Origin: Ectobacillus ponti
Lineage (GTDB): Bacteria > Bacillota > Bacilli > Bacillales > Bacillaceae_G
Length of the DNA stretch: 64,000 nucleotides
Assembly (NCBI RefSeq): GCF_024294785.1
Contig: NZ_JANCLT010000017.1
Span: forward strand, 1-64,000
Direction: 5' to 3'
This document shows, piece after piece, positions 1 to 10,400 of the stretch. Numbering within the stretch: the first letter of the stretch is position 1; every line of letters begins with the position of its first letter. The notes beneath the pieces were generated by a model. That model was not told the origin of the DNA, made no database searches, and saw only the letters and a program-made list of their open reading frames with translations. The translations under genes and the position numbers were made by a program.

Positions 1-57
<57 letters not shown>

Positions 58-149
58 AGTGTTTGTCTAGCTTCAAATAATAAATGTTGACGTTTTGTGT
101 TTTGTTCAGTTTTCAAAGAACTGATGTGTCGCTCAAAAGCGACCTCTTG

Positions 150-178
150 ATATTAACATCTTCAAGTTTCGATGTCAA
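150..178 (-). promoter_or_regulatory. rrn promoter P2 (proximal)
   Basis: On the minus strand a perfect -35 TTGACA (173-178) is followed after 17 bp by a -10 TAATAT (150-155). Transcription would start near 143 and run through an antitermination-like leader into the 16S gene. Tandem promoters of this kind are usual for Bacillus rRNA operons. Confidence 0.8.
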
Positions 179-225
179 ATCTTTTTTCTCTCGCTCACTG
201 CGTTAATGCAGCAGCGACGTTTATT

Positions 226-254
226 ACTATAGCACGCCTGCAAATGAAGGTCAA
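226..254 (-). promoter_or_regulatory. rrn promoter P1 (distal)
   Basis: On the minus strand TTGACC (249-254) and TATAGT (226-231) are spaced by 17 bp, about 75 bp upstream of the second promoter. The stretch from 58 to 531 otherwise holds no gene that I can support. Confidence 0.75.
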
Positions 255-531
255 CAGCTTCACGCAAAAAATTTCATGTATCTTTAACATGCTCCAAATA
301 CACCTGGTCACCGGCATTCTTGTATGCCACTTGTATACGGCCCAGCTGGCACCGCACCATAAATGGCAATGTACGGCCTTCAGCGTGCCCATATATAAAG
401 TAAATAAAAGAAGATACACTTTCCGCACCTCATCCATGCCCTCTGCTTTCTGAAATCAAGACACTTCAGTAAATTCTAATAGAAGCGAAAAAACAAAATA
501 TGATATATTGACTATGAAGAGGGGGATTAGG

Positions 532-888
532 ATGGGAATCAAATACACAAACAAGATTAACAAAATTCGAACGTTTGCATTAGGGCTGATATTTGCCGGG
601 CTCTTTATTTCGTATCTCGGCGTGTTTTTCCGTGAATCTCCGCTTGTTATGTCCATATTTATCTTACTTGGCTTTGTGGCCATTATCGCCAGCACGATCG
701 TGTACTTTTGGATCGGCATGCTTTCCGCCAAGACCTTTCAGGTTGTTTGTCCAACATGCGGCAAACCAACAAAAATGCTTGGACGTGTGGATGCCTGCAT
801 GCACTGCAAGCAGCCAATCACAACAGACCGGTCATTGGACGGCAAAGAGTTTGATGAATCCTATAATCGTAAGGTGCGTAAGAACTGA
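532..888 (+). CDS. ygzB: UPF0295 membrane protein YgzB
   Basis: This 118-residue protein matches the YgzB family of unknown function. It has two hydrophobic segments, at roughly residues 14-34 and 40-65. They are followed by a cytosolic tail with two CxxC pairs (CPTCGK and CMHCKQ) that look like a small zinc ribbon, and then the family's conserved ending [10 protein letters not shown]. The start at 532 is preferred over the upstream ATG at 508 because GAGGGGG precedes it and the family begins at this point. It is convergent with a short gene and perR, the same neighbourhood as in B. subtilis. Its function is unknown. Confidence 0.93.
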   Translation: MGIKYTNKINKIRTFALGLIFAGLFISYLGVFFRESPLVMSIFILLGFVAIIASTIVYFWIGMLSAKTFQVVCPTCGKPTKMLGRVDACMHCKQPITTDRSLDGKEFDESYNRKVRKN

Positions 889-905
889 AGCTGCGGATAT
901 ATGTA

Positions 906-962
906 ACGAGAGGGTTGTTTGCCGATTCACAATATGAACCGGCAAACAACCCTCTCTTTTCT
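906..962 (+). terminator. Intrinsic terminator after ygzB
   Basis: A stem of about 16 bp pairs GAGAGGGTTGTTTGCC with its complement around a short loop and is followed by TTTT. It ends the ygzB transcript. Confidence 0.85.
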
Positions 963-980
963 CGAGACATCTTTATATAG

Positions 981-1160
981 TTATTGTCTGTCCATTCTCG
1001 GATGGGAAACAGCTGGGTGTACCTTGTTCAACTGAATTGTATCCCATGTCTTTTCTTTTTTGCCATGCGTCTCACAGTATCGTGTTGCTGTTACATAAAT
1101 TCCAACAATAAGCAGCCCGAGGCAAAGAACCCAAAAAGAGTATGCAACCTTTTCAATCAT
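981..1160 (-). CDS. Small single-pass membrane protein, unknown
   Basis: A 59-codon frame starts with ATG at 1160, directly behind a strong ribosome binding site (AGAGGGGGA), and ends at TAA 981. The product begins MIEKVAYSFWVLCLGLLIVG, that is, one N-terminal transmembrane helix at about residues 6-26. A short polar tail follows with several charged residues and two His. I do not recognise the family. The good Shine-Dalgarno sequence, sensible membrane topology and empty surroundings support a real gene. It lies between ygzB and perR, in the same direction as perR but beyond the perR terminator. Confidence 0.7.
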   Translation of the reverse strand: MIEKVAYSFWVLCLGLLIVGIYVTATRYCETHGKKEKTWDTIQLNKVHPAVSHPRMDRQ

Positions 1161-1320
1161 ACGCTATCTCCCCCTCTGCTCCTATTGTCCCAATCTCCGC
1201 AGCTCGGTACACCTTCCTTATCCTTGCAAACCGCTTAATTACTGGCGGGTATACTTTATTTACGCTGCCAAATCGTCCAACAGGCCCCCTATGTCAGCTG
1301 CACGTTATTGCATCCGCAAC

Positions 1321-1358
1321 GAAAAAGAGAGAGCCGCCCCTTGGCTGACCCTCTCTCC
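1321..1358 (-). terminator. Intrinsic terminator after perR
   Basis: On the minus strand GAGAG and CTCTC arms enclose an inner GCC/GGC pairing and are followed by TTTTT, just before the perR stop. The stem is imperfect but the U tract is clear. Confidence 0.65.
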
Positions 1359-1363
1359 TTGAT

Positions 1364-1792
1364 TTATTTACAATCCGGACAAACGCCGTATAGCTCTAAT
1401 CGGTGGCTTTTGATTGTAAAGCCTGTTTTCTCTGCTGCCGCCTTCTCCATCTCGTCTAATCCAGTGTACGGAAAATCAACCATTCTGCCGCATTCTTCAC
1501 AGATGACATGGTAGTGCGGGCTGGTCACATAATCAAATCGGCTGGACGCATCTCCATAAGTCAATTCTTTGACAAGGCCGACCTCTTTGAATACGCGAAG
1601 GTTATTATATACAGTCGCCACACTCATGTTGGGGAACTTGCCTTCCAACGCTTTGTAAATCTCATCTGCCGTCGGGTGCGTCATGGATTCTACAAGATAC
1701 TCGAGAACGGCATGACGCTGCGGAGTAATTCTGACACCCGTGCTCTTCAATAAATCAAGCGCTTCCTTCAATTCCTCTTTTACCACCGTCAT
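1364..1792 (-). CDS. perR: Peroxide-sensing Fur-family repressor PerR
   Basis: This 142-residue protein aligns over its full length with B. subtilis PerR. PerR is a DNA-binding repressor that senses H2O2 by iron-catalysed oxidation of histidine ligands. The winged helix spans about residues 15-85 ([24 protein letters not shown]). The regulatory metal ligands are all present, offset by two residues from B. subtilis: His39, Asp87, His93, His95 and Asp106. The structural zinc cysteines are Cys98 and Cys101 plus the C-terminal CPDC pair. The start at 1792 gives the family length; the longer frame from 1855 would run through the operator. A PerR box upstream suggests autoregulation, and the neighbouring thiol peroxidase is a plausible functional partner. 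Confidence 0.96.
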   Translation of the reverse strand: MTVVKEELKEALDLLKSTGVRITPQRHAVLEYLVESMTHPTADEIYKALEGKFPNMSVATVYNNLRVFKEVGLVKELTYGDASSRFDYVTSPHYHVICEECGRMVDFPYTGLDEMEKAAAEKTGFTIKSHRLELYGVCPDCK

Positions 1793-1820
1793 GCACCTCA
1801 ATTCTGTACGTATTCTTACT

Positions 1821-1835
1821 TTATAATATTTATAA
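1821..1835. promoter_or_regulatory. PerR box upstream of perR
   Basis: TTATAATATTTATAA matches the Bacillus PerR consensus TTATAATNATTATAA at 14 of 15 positions. It lies 29-43 bp upstream of the perR start codon, where it would cover the promoter. This supports negative autoregulation by PerR, as in B. subtilis. Confidence 0.85.
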
Positions 1836-2019
1836 TCAGTGTACAGCTTATTCATTCATTCTGTCAACATTTCTACTATGTCCATGCCGCTTTTCTCCAA
1901 AATGATTACTTGCCGGCTTTACATGTGTATAGACTTCCATCCAAATATATAAGGCTTTTCACAGTATTCCCCGCCAGTTCCCGCTTCTTCAGCATCCTCA
2001 AATTGGAAAAGCTGTTTCC

Positions 2020-2049
2020 ATAAAAAAAGTGCGGAATTGATCCGCACGT
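2020..2049 (-). terminator. Intrinsic terminator after bcp
   Basis: On the minus strand GTGCGGA and TCCGCAC form a short perfect stem and are followed by seven T residues. Confidence 0.8.
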
Positions 2050-2134
2050 TCCAGTTATCATCTGAGGAGGTATGCCCTACACTCATACTGTATGCATATA
2101 CTCAAAAATGTGTCTAGACGAATGCCCTGTTTTT

Positions 2135-2602
2135 TCAGGAAAGATGAGTGCGGATGTAATCAGCCACCTCTTCCGCATGGTTCTTCACCTTTACCTTGCG
2201 CCATTCTCTCACAAGATTTCCTTCCTTATCAATTAAGAAGGTGGAGCGTTCAATGCCCATATACTCCTTGCCAAAGTTCTTTTTCAGCCTCCAGACATCA
2301 TACAGCTGCGCTGCCGTCTGTTGTTCATCTGCCAGCAGCAGAAACGGCAAACTGTATTTCCCAATAAACTTGGCATGCTTGTCCAATGGATCGGGGCTGA
2401 TTCCGATAATCACAGTATCCTGTGCCTGAAATACATCGTATGCATCACGGAAATCACACGCCTGCGCAGTGCAGCCGGGCGTCATGTCCTTCGGATAGAA
2501 ATACAGCACAACATTTTTCCCGTGATAATCAGATAAAGACACATCTGTCCCATTGCTTGCAGGCAAGGTAAAGTCCGGTGCCTGCTGTCCTGTTTGTATC
2601 AC
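2135..2602 (-). CDS. bcp: Thioredoxin-dependent thiol peroxidase (BCP/PrxQ)
   Basis: This 155-residue cytosolic peroxiredoxin reduces H2O2 and organic hydroperoxides using thioredoxin. It has the thioredoxin-like fold signature YFYPKDMTPGCTAQACDFRD. The peroxidatic Cys44 and resolving Cys49 are spaced by four residues, as in the atypical two-Cys BCP class. GTG is used as the start after an AAAGGAGG ribosome binding site. It is the counterpart of B. subtilis ygaF, next to perR as there, which fits a peroxide-defence role. No separate PerR box was seen in front of it. Confidence 0.95.
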   Translation of the reverse strand: MIQTGQQAPDFTLPASNGTDVSLSDYHGKNVVLYFYPKDMTPGCTAQACDFRDAYDVFQAQDTVIIGISPDPLDKHAKFIGKYSLPFLLLADEQQTAAQLYDVWRLKKNFGKEYMGIERSTFLIDKEGNLVREWRKVKVKNHAEEVADYIRTHLS

Positions 2603-2641
2603 AATAAAACCTCCTTTATTGCTTGCTTCCTTTACTATAAC

Positions 2642-3052
2642 CTATTGCCTGTTTTCATGCTCCATAACCGTCCGCATGACAAGCGCAAAAGGCATGGTAT
2701 AGCCGACCATCGCCTCAATAATGGCAATCCAACGGCCGAAGCCGACCGGCGTAATGTCTCCATAGCCCACTGACAACAGTGTGATGGCACTGAAGTACAT
2801 GCAAATCTCCACCATCTGAAAGGAGTGCACGTCCACCATTTTGCCGTCCTCCTCCAAAATGGCGAAGCCCATCTCCTCCAGCACAAGATAGCCGATGCCG
2901 AATGCGATAAGCACAGTCGAATAGATGAGAACCAGCAATGATAAGTTATAAAAGGAAAAAAAGTTCCTTGTGCCGGCCGCGGAGCGCCACAGCATCTGCA
3001 AGCTCTTAAACGTGGCGATTCCCGCCAGCATGAGAATACCGACCCAGATCAT
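2642..3052 (-). CDS. Two-pore-domain-type potassium channel subunit
   Basis: This 136-residue membrane protein belongs to the ion_trans_2 (two-TM K+ channel) family. The selectivity filter SVGYGD lies at about residues 94-99, after a pore helix and before the last transmembrane segment. A serine replaces the usual first threonine of TVGYGD. There are hydrophobic segments near the N terminus, at about 38-58 and at 111-130, and no cytosolic RCK domain. It would form a tetrameric K+ pore in the plasma membrane. The start at 3052 sits behind AGGTGGGGG; a GTG at 3061 is possible. It lies only 40 bp from bcp in the same direction. Confidence 0.85.
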   Translation of the reverse strand: MIWVGILMLAGIATFKSLQMLWRSAAGTRNFFSFYNLSLLVLIYSTVLIAFGIGYLVLEEMGFAILEEDGKMVDVHSFQMVEICMYFSAITLLSVGYGDITPVGFGRWIAIIEAMVGYTMPFALVMRTVMEHENRQ

Positions 3053-3098
3053 ATCCCCCACCTCACTTCATTTGTATGAGGCGGGCGGACAAATTATA

Positions 3099-3884
3099 TC
3101 AGTTTCCTGCCCCGCGGTACCGCTTTACACCCTGGTTCCAAATCAACACTGCCCCGGTGAAGAACACGAGTCCCATCACAGGCGTGAAGAAGGCATACGC
3201 GTACCACTCGCTCTTACGCAAAAAGTACGAAGCCGGATATACCCCGACAAAAGCAAACGGCAGCACCCACGTCAGCATGAACCGGATGACCTTGTTATAA
3301 ATATTGACCGGATAGCGGCCATAGTTGCCGATGTTATACATAAGCGGCATGATGGAGCTCCGGGCATCTGACCAGAAGCCGATGCTCGCAAGTGACACGA
3401 AAATTCCGCCATAGACAAGCGCGCCTCCGGCAACCATCACCAGGAACAAGGGGATGTCATACCATTGGAAGACAAGACCGAGCTTCAACGAGGCATACCC
3501 CATAATAATCAGGCCGGTGAGTCCTCCAAGCAGCGACTCCAGTTCCATCCGCTCCAGCACCACCTGGAACAAGCTATGAATGGGCCGGGTCAGAATACGG
3601 TCCATTTCCCCTTTCACAATATACCGGTCGTTAAAGTCCCATATATTGAAGAAGGCGGAAAATAAGGCAAACGGCACAAGGAAGAAGCCGTACATAAAAA
3701 TAACCTCTTCACGCGACCAGCCCTTCAGCTCCTGTGTATGGCCGAACACCACCAGAATGAAAATCAGGTTGACCGCCTGAAACATCATATCCGACAGCAA
3801 GCCCACTATAAGATCGCCCCGGTATTGCAATTTCGTTTTCATATATTGGCCCGCATATTGGGCAAACAGCTGTATATACATCAT
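3099..3884 (-). CDS. ABC-2 type exporter permease, second subunit
   Basis: This 261-residue integral membrane protein with about six hydrophobic segments fits the ABC-2 permease family once called DUF990 (COG3694/COG4587). It is the last gene of a three-gene transcript (ATPase, permease, permease) and begins four bases after the first permease stops, behind GGAGG. The set forms a heterodimeric export channel driven by the adjacent ATPase. The substrate is unknown. Similar trios are annotated as daunorubicin-resistance-like exporters, but nothing here shows a drug substrate. Confidence 0.85.
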   Translation of the reverse strand: MMYIQLFAQYAGQYMKTKLQYRGDLIVGLLSDMMFQAVNLIFILVVFGHTQELKGWSREEVIFMYGFFLVPFALFSAFFNIWDFNDRYIVKGEMDRILTRPIHSLFQVVLERMELESLLGGLTGLIIMGYASLKLGLVFQWYDIPLFLVMVAGGALVYGGIFVSLASIGFWSDARSSIMPLMYNIGNYGRYPVNIYNKVIRFMLTWVLPFAFVGVYPASYFLRKSEWYAYAFFTPVMGLVFFTGAVLIWNQGVKRYRGAGN

Positions 3885-3887
3885 GCT

Positions 3888-4679
3888 TTATCCTCCCTGC
3901 ACCACAAGCCGTTTTCTCGCTGTACGCCACATAAGTGTAATCGGAATCAGCAATAGGACAGCCCAGGCCGCTTGAAATAAGAGCGCCCGCTGTACGGCGG
4001 CCCCCTGAATCCCCTCCGAGAAAATCATGCTTGGAATATAACTGATTGCTTGAAACGGGAAAAATTGCATGACAGACTGCGCCCATAGCGGATAGAAGCT
4101 GATCGGCAGCAGCAAGCCGGAAAATAAATCAATCGTAACGCGCTTTGCATACATCAGTCCATCATTATTGAATAAGAAGAATGTCATCATGCCGGTCATC
4201 AAATTGATTTGTGTATTAATAATAAAGCTAAAGAGAATAGAGATGAAGAAATAGCCCCAGGCTGCCGGATTTGTTGTGATTTTCAACGCAAACAGCAGCG
4301 CCACGATCACCATGCCCGGAATTGAGAAAAATACGAAACGGAAAATCCCTTCGCCAAGACCTTGCATGACCTTCATTCCCAGATAGCTGTATGGGCGGAT
4401 GAGTTCAACCGCCACCCGGCCCTCGCGAATTTCCGTCGCAATTTCCCGATCAATATTATTGAAGTAAAACGCACGGGCCATCCAGGCGATTGCCACGTAT
4501 GTGGTCATTTGGCTGACCGTCAGCCCTTGAATGCTTCCCTTGCCGCCATAGATGGCATTCCACAGGAAGTAGTAAGCGCCAATATTAATGGTATAAATGA
4601 CGATGCCGCTGTAATAATTGGAGCGGTACGCCAGCATCATCAAAAAGCGGATGCGGATCATTTCCAAATATTTACCCAT
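3888..4679 (-). CDS. ABC-2 type exporter permease, first subunit
   Basis: This 263-residue membrane protein has about six transmembrane stretches and pairs with the next permease. The start [12 protein letters not shown] at 4679 overlaps the end of the ATPase gene by eight bases, which points to translational coupling. The longer frame from 4733 lies inside the ATPase and has no ribosome binding site. Together with its neighbours it should form a complete exporter in the cytoplasmic membrane. Confidence 0.85.
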   Translation of the reverse strand: MGKYLEMIRIRFLMMLAYRSNYYSGIVIYTINIGAYYFLWNAIYGGKGSIQGLTVSQMTTYVAIAWMARAFYFNNIDREIATEIREGRVAVELIRPYSYLGMKVMQGLGEGIFRFVFFSIPGMVIVALLFALKITTNPAAWGYFFISILFSFIINTQINLMTGMMTFFLFNNDGLMYAKRVTIDLFSGLLLPISFYPLWAQSVMQFFPFQAISYIPSMIFSEGIQGAAVQRALLFQAAWAVLLLIPITLMWRTARKRLVVQGG

Positions 4680-5685
4680 GGACCATACCCTCTTCGTAAA
4701 TATTGCGGATAATCTCTTCTGTGGACACTTCATTCACCTTAATGTCCTGAATGCGGAACGATTGCACGACCTTGGCGATCAGCATGGACAAAATTACTTC
4801 CTCATTCGGAATCTTCGCCGTCCAAACATTCTGTCCCGGTCCTTCACTCCAGCTGACGCCAGAATCCGGCATGAGCGAACCAAGCTGTGCATACGTGACC
4901 GGCACCGAGAACTGGAACTGAATCTCCTTCTCGTCGCCCCATTGCGAACGAAGATGCTCCAGGGCTCCGTCATAGATGATTTTCCCTTCATCCAGCATCA
5001 CCACGCGATCACAAAGCGCCTCAATGTCCGAGATATCATGGGTAGTCAGGAGAATGGTTGTTTTGTATTTCTCATTAATTTCCTTCAGGAAGTCGCGGAT
5101 TTTCAGCTTCACCAGCACATCGAGGCCGATTGTCGGCTCATCCAGAAACAAAAGCGGCGGGTTATGAATTAACGCAGCTGCCAGTTCGCAGCGCATCCGC
5201 TGTCCAAGTGACAGCTTGCGCACCGGCTTGTCCAGCAGCGGACCGATATCGAGCGTTTCAATGACATGCTTCATATGGGTGTCATAGTCCTCGTCAGACA
5301 CGCCATACACCTTTTTCAGCAGACGGAAGGATTCCTGCACAGCAATGTCCCACCAAAGCTGCGAGCGCTGTCCAAACACAACGCCGATGGAGCGTACGAA
5401 GGCTTCCCGCTCCTTATGCGGGTTCATCCCATTGACACGGATATGGCCGGATGTCGGTGTCAGGATTCCAGTCAACATTTTAATGGTCGTTGACTTGCCG
5501 GCCCCATTTTCGCCGATATAGCCAATCATTTCGCCCTGCCGCACCTGGAAGGAGATGTCGTTCACGGCACGGATAACTTTATAATTACGGGTGAACAGAT
5601 CGCGGAATGCGCCCTTCAGCCCCGATCGGCTGGAGTACGATGTGAATTCCTTGCGCAGGTCCCGCACCTCAATGACGTTTTTCAT
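4672..5685 (-). CDS. ABC exporter ATP-binding protein
   Basis: This 337-residue cytosolic ATPase energises the two ABC-2 permeases encoded after it. Visible motifs are Walker [10 protein letters not shown] near residue 55, the signature [15 protein letters not shown], Walker [14 protein letters not shown] and a switch histidine in TTHD. About 90 extra residues at the C terminus are typical of this COG4586-type family. The start at 5685 is chosen because AAAAGGGGGC precedes it; the longer frame to 5784 has no supporting signal. It is divergent from hemL. Confidence 0.92.
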   Translation of the reverse strand: MKNVIEVRDLRKEFTSYSSRSGLKGAFRDLFTRNYKVIRAVNDISFQVRQGEMIGYIGENGAGKSTTIKMLTGILTPTSGHIRVNGMNPHKEREAFVRSIGVVFGQRSQLWWDIAVQESFRLLKKVYGVSDEDYDTHMKHVIETLDIGPLLDKPVRKLSLGQRMRCELAAALIHNPPLLFLDEPTIGLDVLVKLKIRDFLKEINEKYKTTILLTTHDISDIEALCDRVVMLDEGKIIYDGALEHLRSQWGDEKEIQFQFSVPVTYAQLGSLMPDSGVSWSEGPGQNVWTAKIPNEEVILSMLIAKVVQSFRIQDIKVNEVSTEEIIRNIYEEGMVHG

Positions 5686-5874
5686 GATGTTGCCCCCTTT
5701 TTTCTTGCACAACGAATAGTTTACCCAAGGGGCACCCGCATCACAAACAATATGACTCATCAATGGAAGCAATTGAAAAACCATGCTACAATGATTGGAT
5801 GTTGCATACTTTTTACAAGCAGGGTGGCAAGCCCTCTTCCGCAGATAGATAGGATAAAAAGGAGAGGAAGTACA

Positions 5875-7173
5875 TTGAAATTCACAAAATCAGAGCAGAC
5901 GCAGCAGGAAGCGCTGCAGCACATCGTAGGCGGCGTCAACAGCCCGTCCCGGTCTTATAAAGCAGTCGGCGGCGGCGCGCCGGTCGTCATGGAACGCGCA
6001 AAAGGCGCATACTTCTGGGATGTTGACGGCAACAAGTATATTGACTACTTGGCAGCGTACGGGCCTATCATTACAGGCCATGCCCACCCTCATGTGACGA
6101 AGGCCATCCAGACAGCAGCGGAAAACGGCGTACTGTACGGCACACCGACCACACTGGAAGTGAAGTTTGCGAAAATGCTGAAGGAAGCCATGCCGGCGAT
6201 GGACAAGGTGCGCTTTGTGAACTCCGGCACAGAAGCAGTCATGACAACCATCCGCGTGGCGCGCGCCTATACAGGCCGCACAAAAATTATGAAGTTTGCC
6301 GGCTGCTACCACGGCCATTCCGACCTCGTGCTGGTGGCAGCAGGCTCCGGTCCTTCCACGCTCGGCACACCGGACTCTGCCGGGGTTCCGCAAAGCATTG
6401 CGCGTGAGGTAATCACCGTTCCCTTCAACGATGTAGAAAGCTTTGCAGCTGCACTGGACAAGTGGGGCCATGAAGTGGCGGCTGTCCTGGTAGAGCCGAT
6501 TGTCGGCAACTTCGGAATCGTCGAGCCAAAACCAGGCTTCCTGGAACAAGTGAACGAGTTGTCACATACGGCAGGGGCGCTTGTGATCTATGATGAAGTC
6601 ATCACTGCCTTCCGCTTCATGTATGGCGGCGCGCAGAATCTCCTTGGCGTTACGCCGGATTTGACTGCCATGGGCAAAATTATCGGCGGCGGACTGCCAA
6701 TCGGCGCATATGGCGGCCGCAAGGAAATTATGGAGCAGGTCGCTCCGCTCGGACCGGCGTATCAGGCTGGCACGATGGCCGGCAACCCGGCCTCCATGGC
6801 AGCGGGTATCGCCTGCCTTGAGGTGCTGCGGCAGGAGGGTGTGTACGAGAAGATGGATGAGCTTGGCGCCATGCTGGAGGCCGGCATTTTGGCGAAAGCA
6901 GAAGAGCACCGCATTCCCATCACAATCAACCGATTAAAGGGTGCCCTGACTGTTTTCTTCACAACAAAGAAAATCGAGAACTACGACGATGCACAGAGCA
7001 CGGACGGCGACCTGTTCGGCAAATTCTTTAAGCTCATGCTGCATCGCGGCATCAATCTCGCCCCTTCTAAATATGAGGCATGGTTCCTGACAACGGAGCA
7101 TACGAAAGAGGATATCGAGCATACCATCCAGGCTGTCGGCGAAGCCTTTGCCGAACTGAAAAAAGAAATGTAA
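5875..7173 (+). CDS. hemL: Glutamate-1-semialdehyde 2,1-aminomutase
   Basis: This 432-residue PLP enzyme converts glutamate-1-semialdehyde to 5-aminolevulinate, the entry step of tetrapyrrole (heme) synthesis. The PLP-binding lysine is Lys268 in the segment [15 protein letters not shown]. The family's start (KFT.SE..., then [11 protein letters not shown]) begins at a TTG codon at 5875, behind AAAAGGAGAGG. The ATG at 5752 used by the longest frame is not supported. It corresponds to B. subtilis gsaB, which lies in the same chromosomal context as a second aminomutase gene; whether another copy exists elsewhere cannot be seen here. Confidence 0.95.
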   Translation: MKFTKSEQTQQEALQHIVGGVNSPSRSYKAVGGGAPVVMERAKGAYFWDVDGNKYIDYLAAYGPIITGHAHPHVTKAIQTAAENGVLYGTPTTLEVKFAKMLKEAMPAMDKVRFVNSGTEAVMTTIRVARAYTGRTKIMKFAGCYHGHSDLVLVAAGSGPSTLGTPDSAGVPQSIAREVITVPFNDVESFAAALDKWGHEVAAVLVEPIVGNFGIVEPKPGFLEQVNELSHTAGALVIYDEVITAFRFMYGGAQNLLGVTPDLTAMGKIIGGGLPIGAYGGRKEIMEQVAPLGPAYQAGTMAGNPASMAAGIACLEVLRQEGVYEKMDELGAMLEAGILAKAEEHRIPITINRLKGALTVFFTTKKIENYDDAQSTDGDLFGKFFKLMLHRGINLAPSKYEAWFLTTEHTKEDIEHTIQAVGEAFAELKKEM

Positions 7174-7180
7174 GACATAA

Positions 7181-7232
7181 AGGAGAAAGTGAACAAAAAG
7201 GGAATATTTCCTTTTCCTCACTTTCTCCTATT
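7181..7232 (+). terminator. Terminator after hemL
   Basis: GGAGAAAGTGA pairs with TCACTTTCTCC around a 25-base loop and is followed by a T-rich run. Confidence 0.75.
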
Positions 7233-7305
7233 TTATATTCTTGAGATTAATAGTATAATTATACAAGGAGACTGTACAAATATAACTATTTCCTTATAAT
7301 GACTC

Positions 7306-7334
7306 TTGTTATCCTTTCCATTTTTCCGTATACT
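7306..7334 (+). promoter_or_regulatory. Probable sigma-A promoter of the glutamate synthase gene
   Basis: TTGTTA and TATACT are spaced by 17 bp, about 75 bp upstream of the ribosome binding site. The interval from 7235 to 7409 holds no gene. Confidence 0.55.
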
Positions 7335-7409
7335 AGGCGTAATATACACTGAATAATCAAATAATTATAAAAAGTTGTACTTTTAGACTTGGATGGAGGT
7401 GGCTGGCCC

Positions 7410-10400
7410 ATGGCCAACAGAAATGCAAACAACTGGACTCCCGCGCTGTTCCGGGATTTTCACCTGACAGAGCACGATGCTTGTGGCATCGTTTCCGTGA
7501 TGGAAAAGAGACGTATTCCGACAAAAGAAAACATTGACCTGTGTATACAGTCTCTTGTGAAGATGAACCATCGCGCCGGCTTCATCAATGGAGAAGGCGA
7601 CGGCATTGGCATTCACATTGATTTGCCGCGTGCGCTTTGGAAGGAAAAGCTGGCTGAAAACGGCTTGTCTCCTGACCTGGCTGAGCACCCAAGCTTTGCA
7701 GTCGGGCATTTCTTTTTGGATAAAAAGCACAATCCAGCATCCATTCAAGAAGACATGCGTGCTGAATTTGCAGGGAAAGGCATGCAGCTGATTTGGGAAA
7801 CTGAGTCTGTGACAAACAGCGCTGCATTAGGTCCCATTGCGCAGCAAGAAGAGCCAATCTTCTGGCAAGTTGCACTTCTATTGGAGCACGGCACAGAAAA
7901 TGCTGAGCGCTTCCTGTTCGACCTGACCATTAAACTGGAGCAAAATGATGCGGTGCATGTCGCTTCTCTCAGCCAACATCATGCCGTCTATAAGGTAATG
8001 GGGGCCGGCGACACACTGGTTGCTTATTATGATGACCTGTCCAATCCGCTCATTGCTTCCACCATGACATTGGGGCACAACCGCTATTCCACGAATACGC
8101 TGTCCAACTTTTTCCGTGTGCAGCCATTCAGCGTTCTTGGCCACAATGGCGAAATCAACACCATTGCCAAGCTGCGTGACCAGGGCGATATGATGGGCAT
8201 CCCGCTGACAAACGGCGGCAGTGACTCCCAAGATTTGAACCGGACGATTGAAACATTGCTTGCCCGTTACGACTTTACACTGTTTGAAGCCGTAGATCTC
8301 TTATTCCCGCCAATTATTAATGAAATCAAGCTCTATAAAGAACACCTGCAGGATTTGTACACGTACGCACGTGAAGCGTGGGGCCATTTTGCCCAAGGCC
8401 CTGCCGGCATCATCTCCCGCTACAAGGATGAGGCCGTATTCAGCGTGGATGCGCTTGGCCTGCGCCCGCTTTGGAAGGTGGAAACAGAAACATCCTTCAT
8501 CTTCTCCTCCGAGCCCGGAGTTGTGCCGCCAAACGAGTATACGGCCGAGCCGAAGTCACTGGCGCCGGGTGAAAAAATCGGCTTGAAGTGGAATGAACAA
8601 GACGAGCTCGTCCCTTATGAATATGAGGTGTATCAGGAGGAAGTATATAAGCGCTTCAGCCAGCGTGTAAACCTTGCCGGCTACCGCGCCAATCTGACGC
8701 CGCCGGCACCGGAGGAGATTGAAGGCCTGGCTCCGGCCGCCAAGGTCGAGGACCGGCAGTACTCCGCTTTCGGCTGGGACCGTGAACATATTCAACTCCT
8801 TGAACAAATGGCGGAAAAAGGCGCTGAGCCGATCCGCTCACTCGGCCATGATGCGCCGCTGGCTGCGCTGGACCCGGACCGCCGCAACATTGCTGATTTT
8901 ATAAAGGAAAGCGTGGCAGTTGTAACAAACCCGGCCATCGACCGCGACCGTGAAGTGGAGCACTTCTCCACCCGCACGATTCTTGGGAAACGTCCGTCTC
9001 TCAAGGAAGAGCATGAGCGGCCGTTCGTCGTAGAGCTTGCTTCCCCTGTGCTTCTTGAGGGTGAAGTTGGACAGCAGGCCGCTGAACAAACCGGACAGCT
9101 TTCTTATGAACAACTCATCCGTCTGTTTGCCAACCATGCGACCATTTATCGTCTGCATGCTGTATATACAGAAGAGGAGACACTGGCGGGCGCCTTGGAC
9201 CGCTTGGCGGAGGAAGCCGTGCTGGCAGTCAGAAAAGGGGCCTCTCTCCTGCTCGTGGACGACGCAGCCGCACATCAGGACGGCAAGCTTTGGATTGACC
9301 CGCATCTCATCACAGCCAAGCTGCAGCAGACTCTTGCAAAAGAGCAGCTGCGCCGTGAATGCTCCGTCATCCTGCGCTCCGGCGCGATCCGTTCCCTGCA
9401 TGATCTGGTGACGGTATACGGATTGGGTGCAGATGCAGTGAATCCATACCTGATGTTTGCCACGGTGAGCGATGAGACCATCAAGCCTTGTGTGAACCTG
9501 TATCAGGCGCTGAACAAAGGTCTGGAGAAGGTCATCTCCACAATCGGCATTCATGAGCTGCGCGGCTACGGACGCTTGTTCTCCGCAATCGGGCTGCATC
9601 AGGAAGTGGCTGATGTACTGAATGTTGTCAACTTCTTGGGCTCAGAGAAGGTGGCATTCGGCTTTGAAGCCATGAAGCAGGATGCGCTGCAGCGCCTTGC
9701 TGACTACAGCAAAGACGGCATTAGAATGCGCAAAACGTTCCACATCTTCCCACGCGTCTGGAAAGCGATCGGCGATGTGGCGAAGGGCAACGGCTATGAT
9801 GACTATCGTGAGAAGCTGAACGAGGTGGAAGCGAAAACACCGATTTCCATCCGCCATCTGGCTGACTTCCGCTTCTCCGACACGCCGGAAGCAGCAGAAC
9901 ATGTCAGCATCAAGGCCGGCGAGCACGACCTGCCATTTATCATCAGTTCGATGTCCTTCGGTTCCCAAAACGAAGTGGCCTTCCGGGCATATGCAGAGGC
10001 TGCCGACCAGCTGAACATGATCAGCTTGAACGGTGAAGGCGGCGAGATTAAGGATATGATCGGCAAATATCCGCGCACCCGCGGGCAGCAGGTTGCCTCC
10101 GGACGCTTTGGCGTAAACGCAGATTTGCTGAATTCCTCCAATCTCATTGAAATTAAAATCGGGCAAGGGGCAAAGCCTGGCGAAGGCGGACATCTCCCTG
10201 GCTCCAAGGTAACGGCAAAAATTGCCGAGGCCCGTAACGCAACCATCGGCTCTGACCTGATCTCACCGTCCAACAACCATGATATCTACTCAATTGAGGA
10301 CCTGGCTCAGATCGTTACCGAAATTAAGACAGCAAACAATCAGGCAAAGGTTGCCGTAAAGGTACCGGTTGTGCCAAACATCGGCACCATTGCGGTCGGC

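Noticed and set aside
2070-2240. A short plus-strand frame with GGAGG before ATG, antisense to bcp
   Set aside because: The ribosome binding site directly abuts the ATG, and most of the frame is antisense to the conserved end of bcp.
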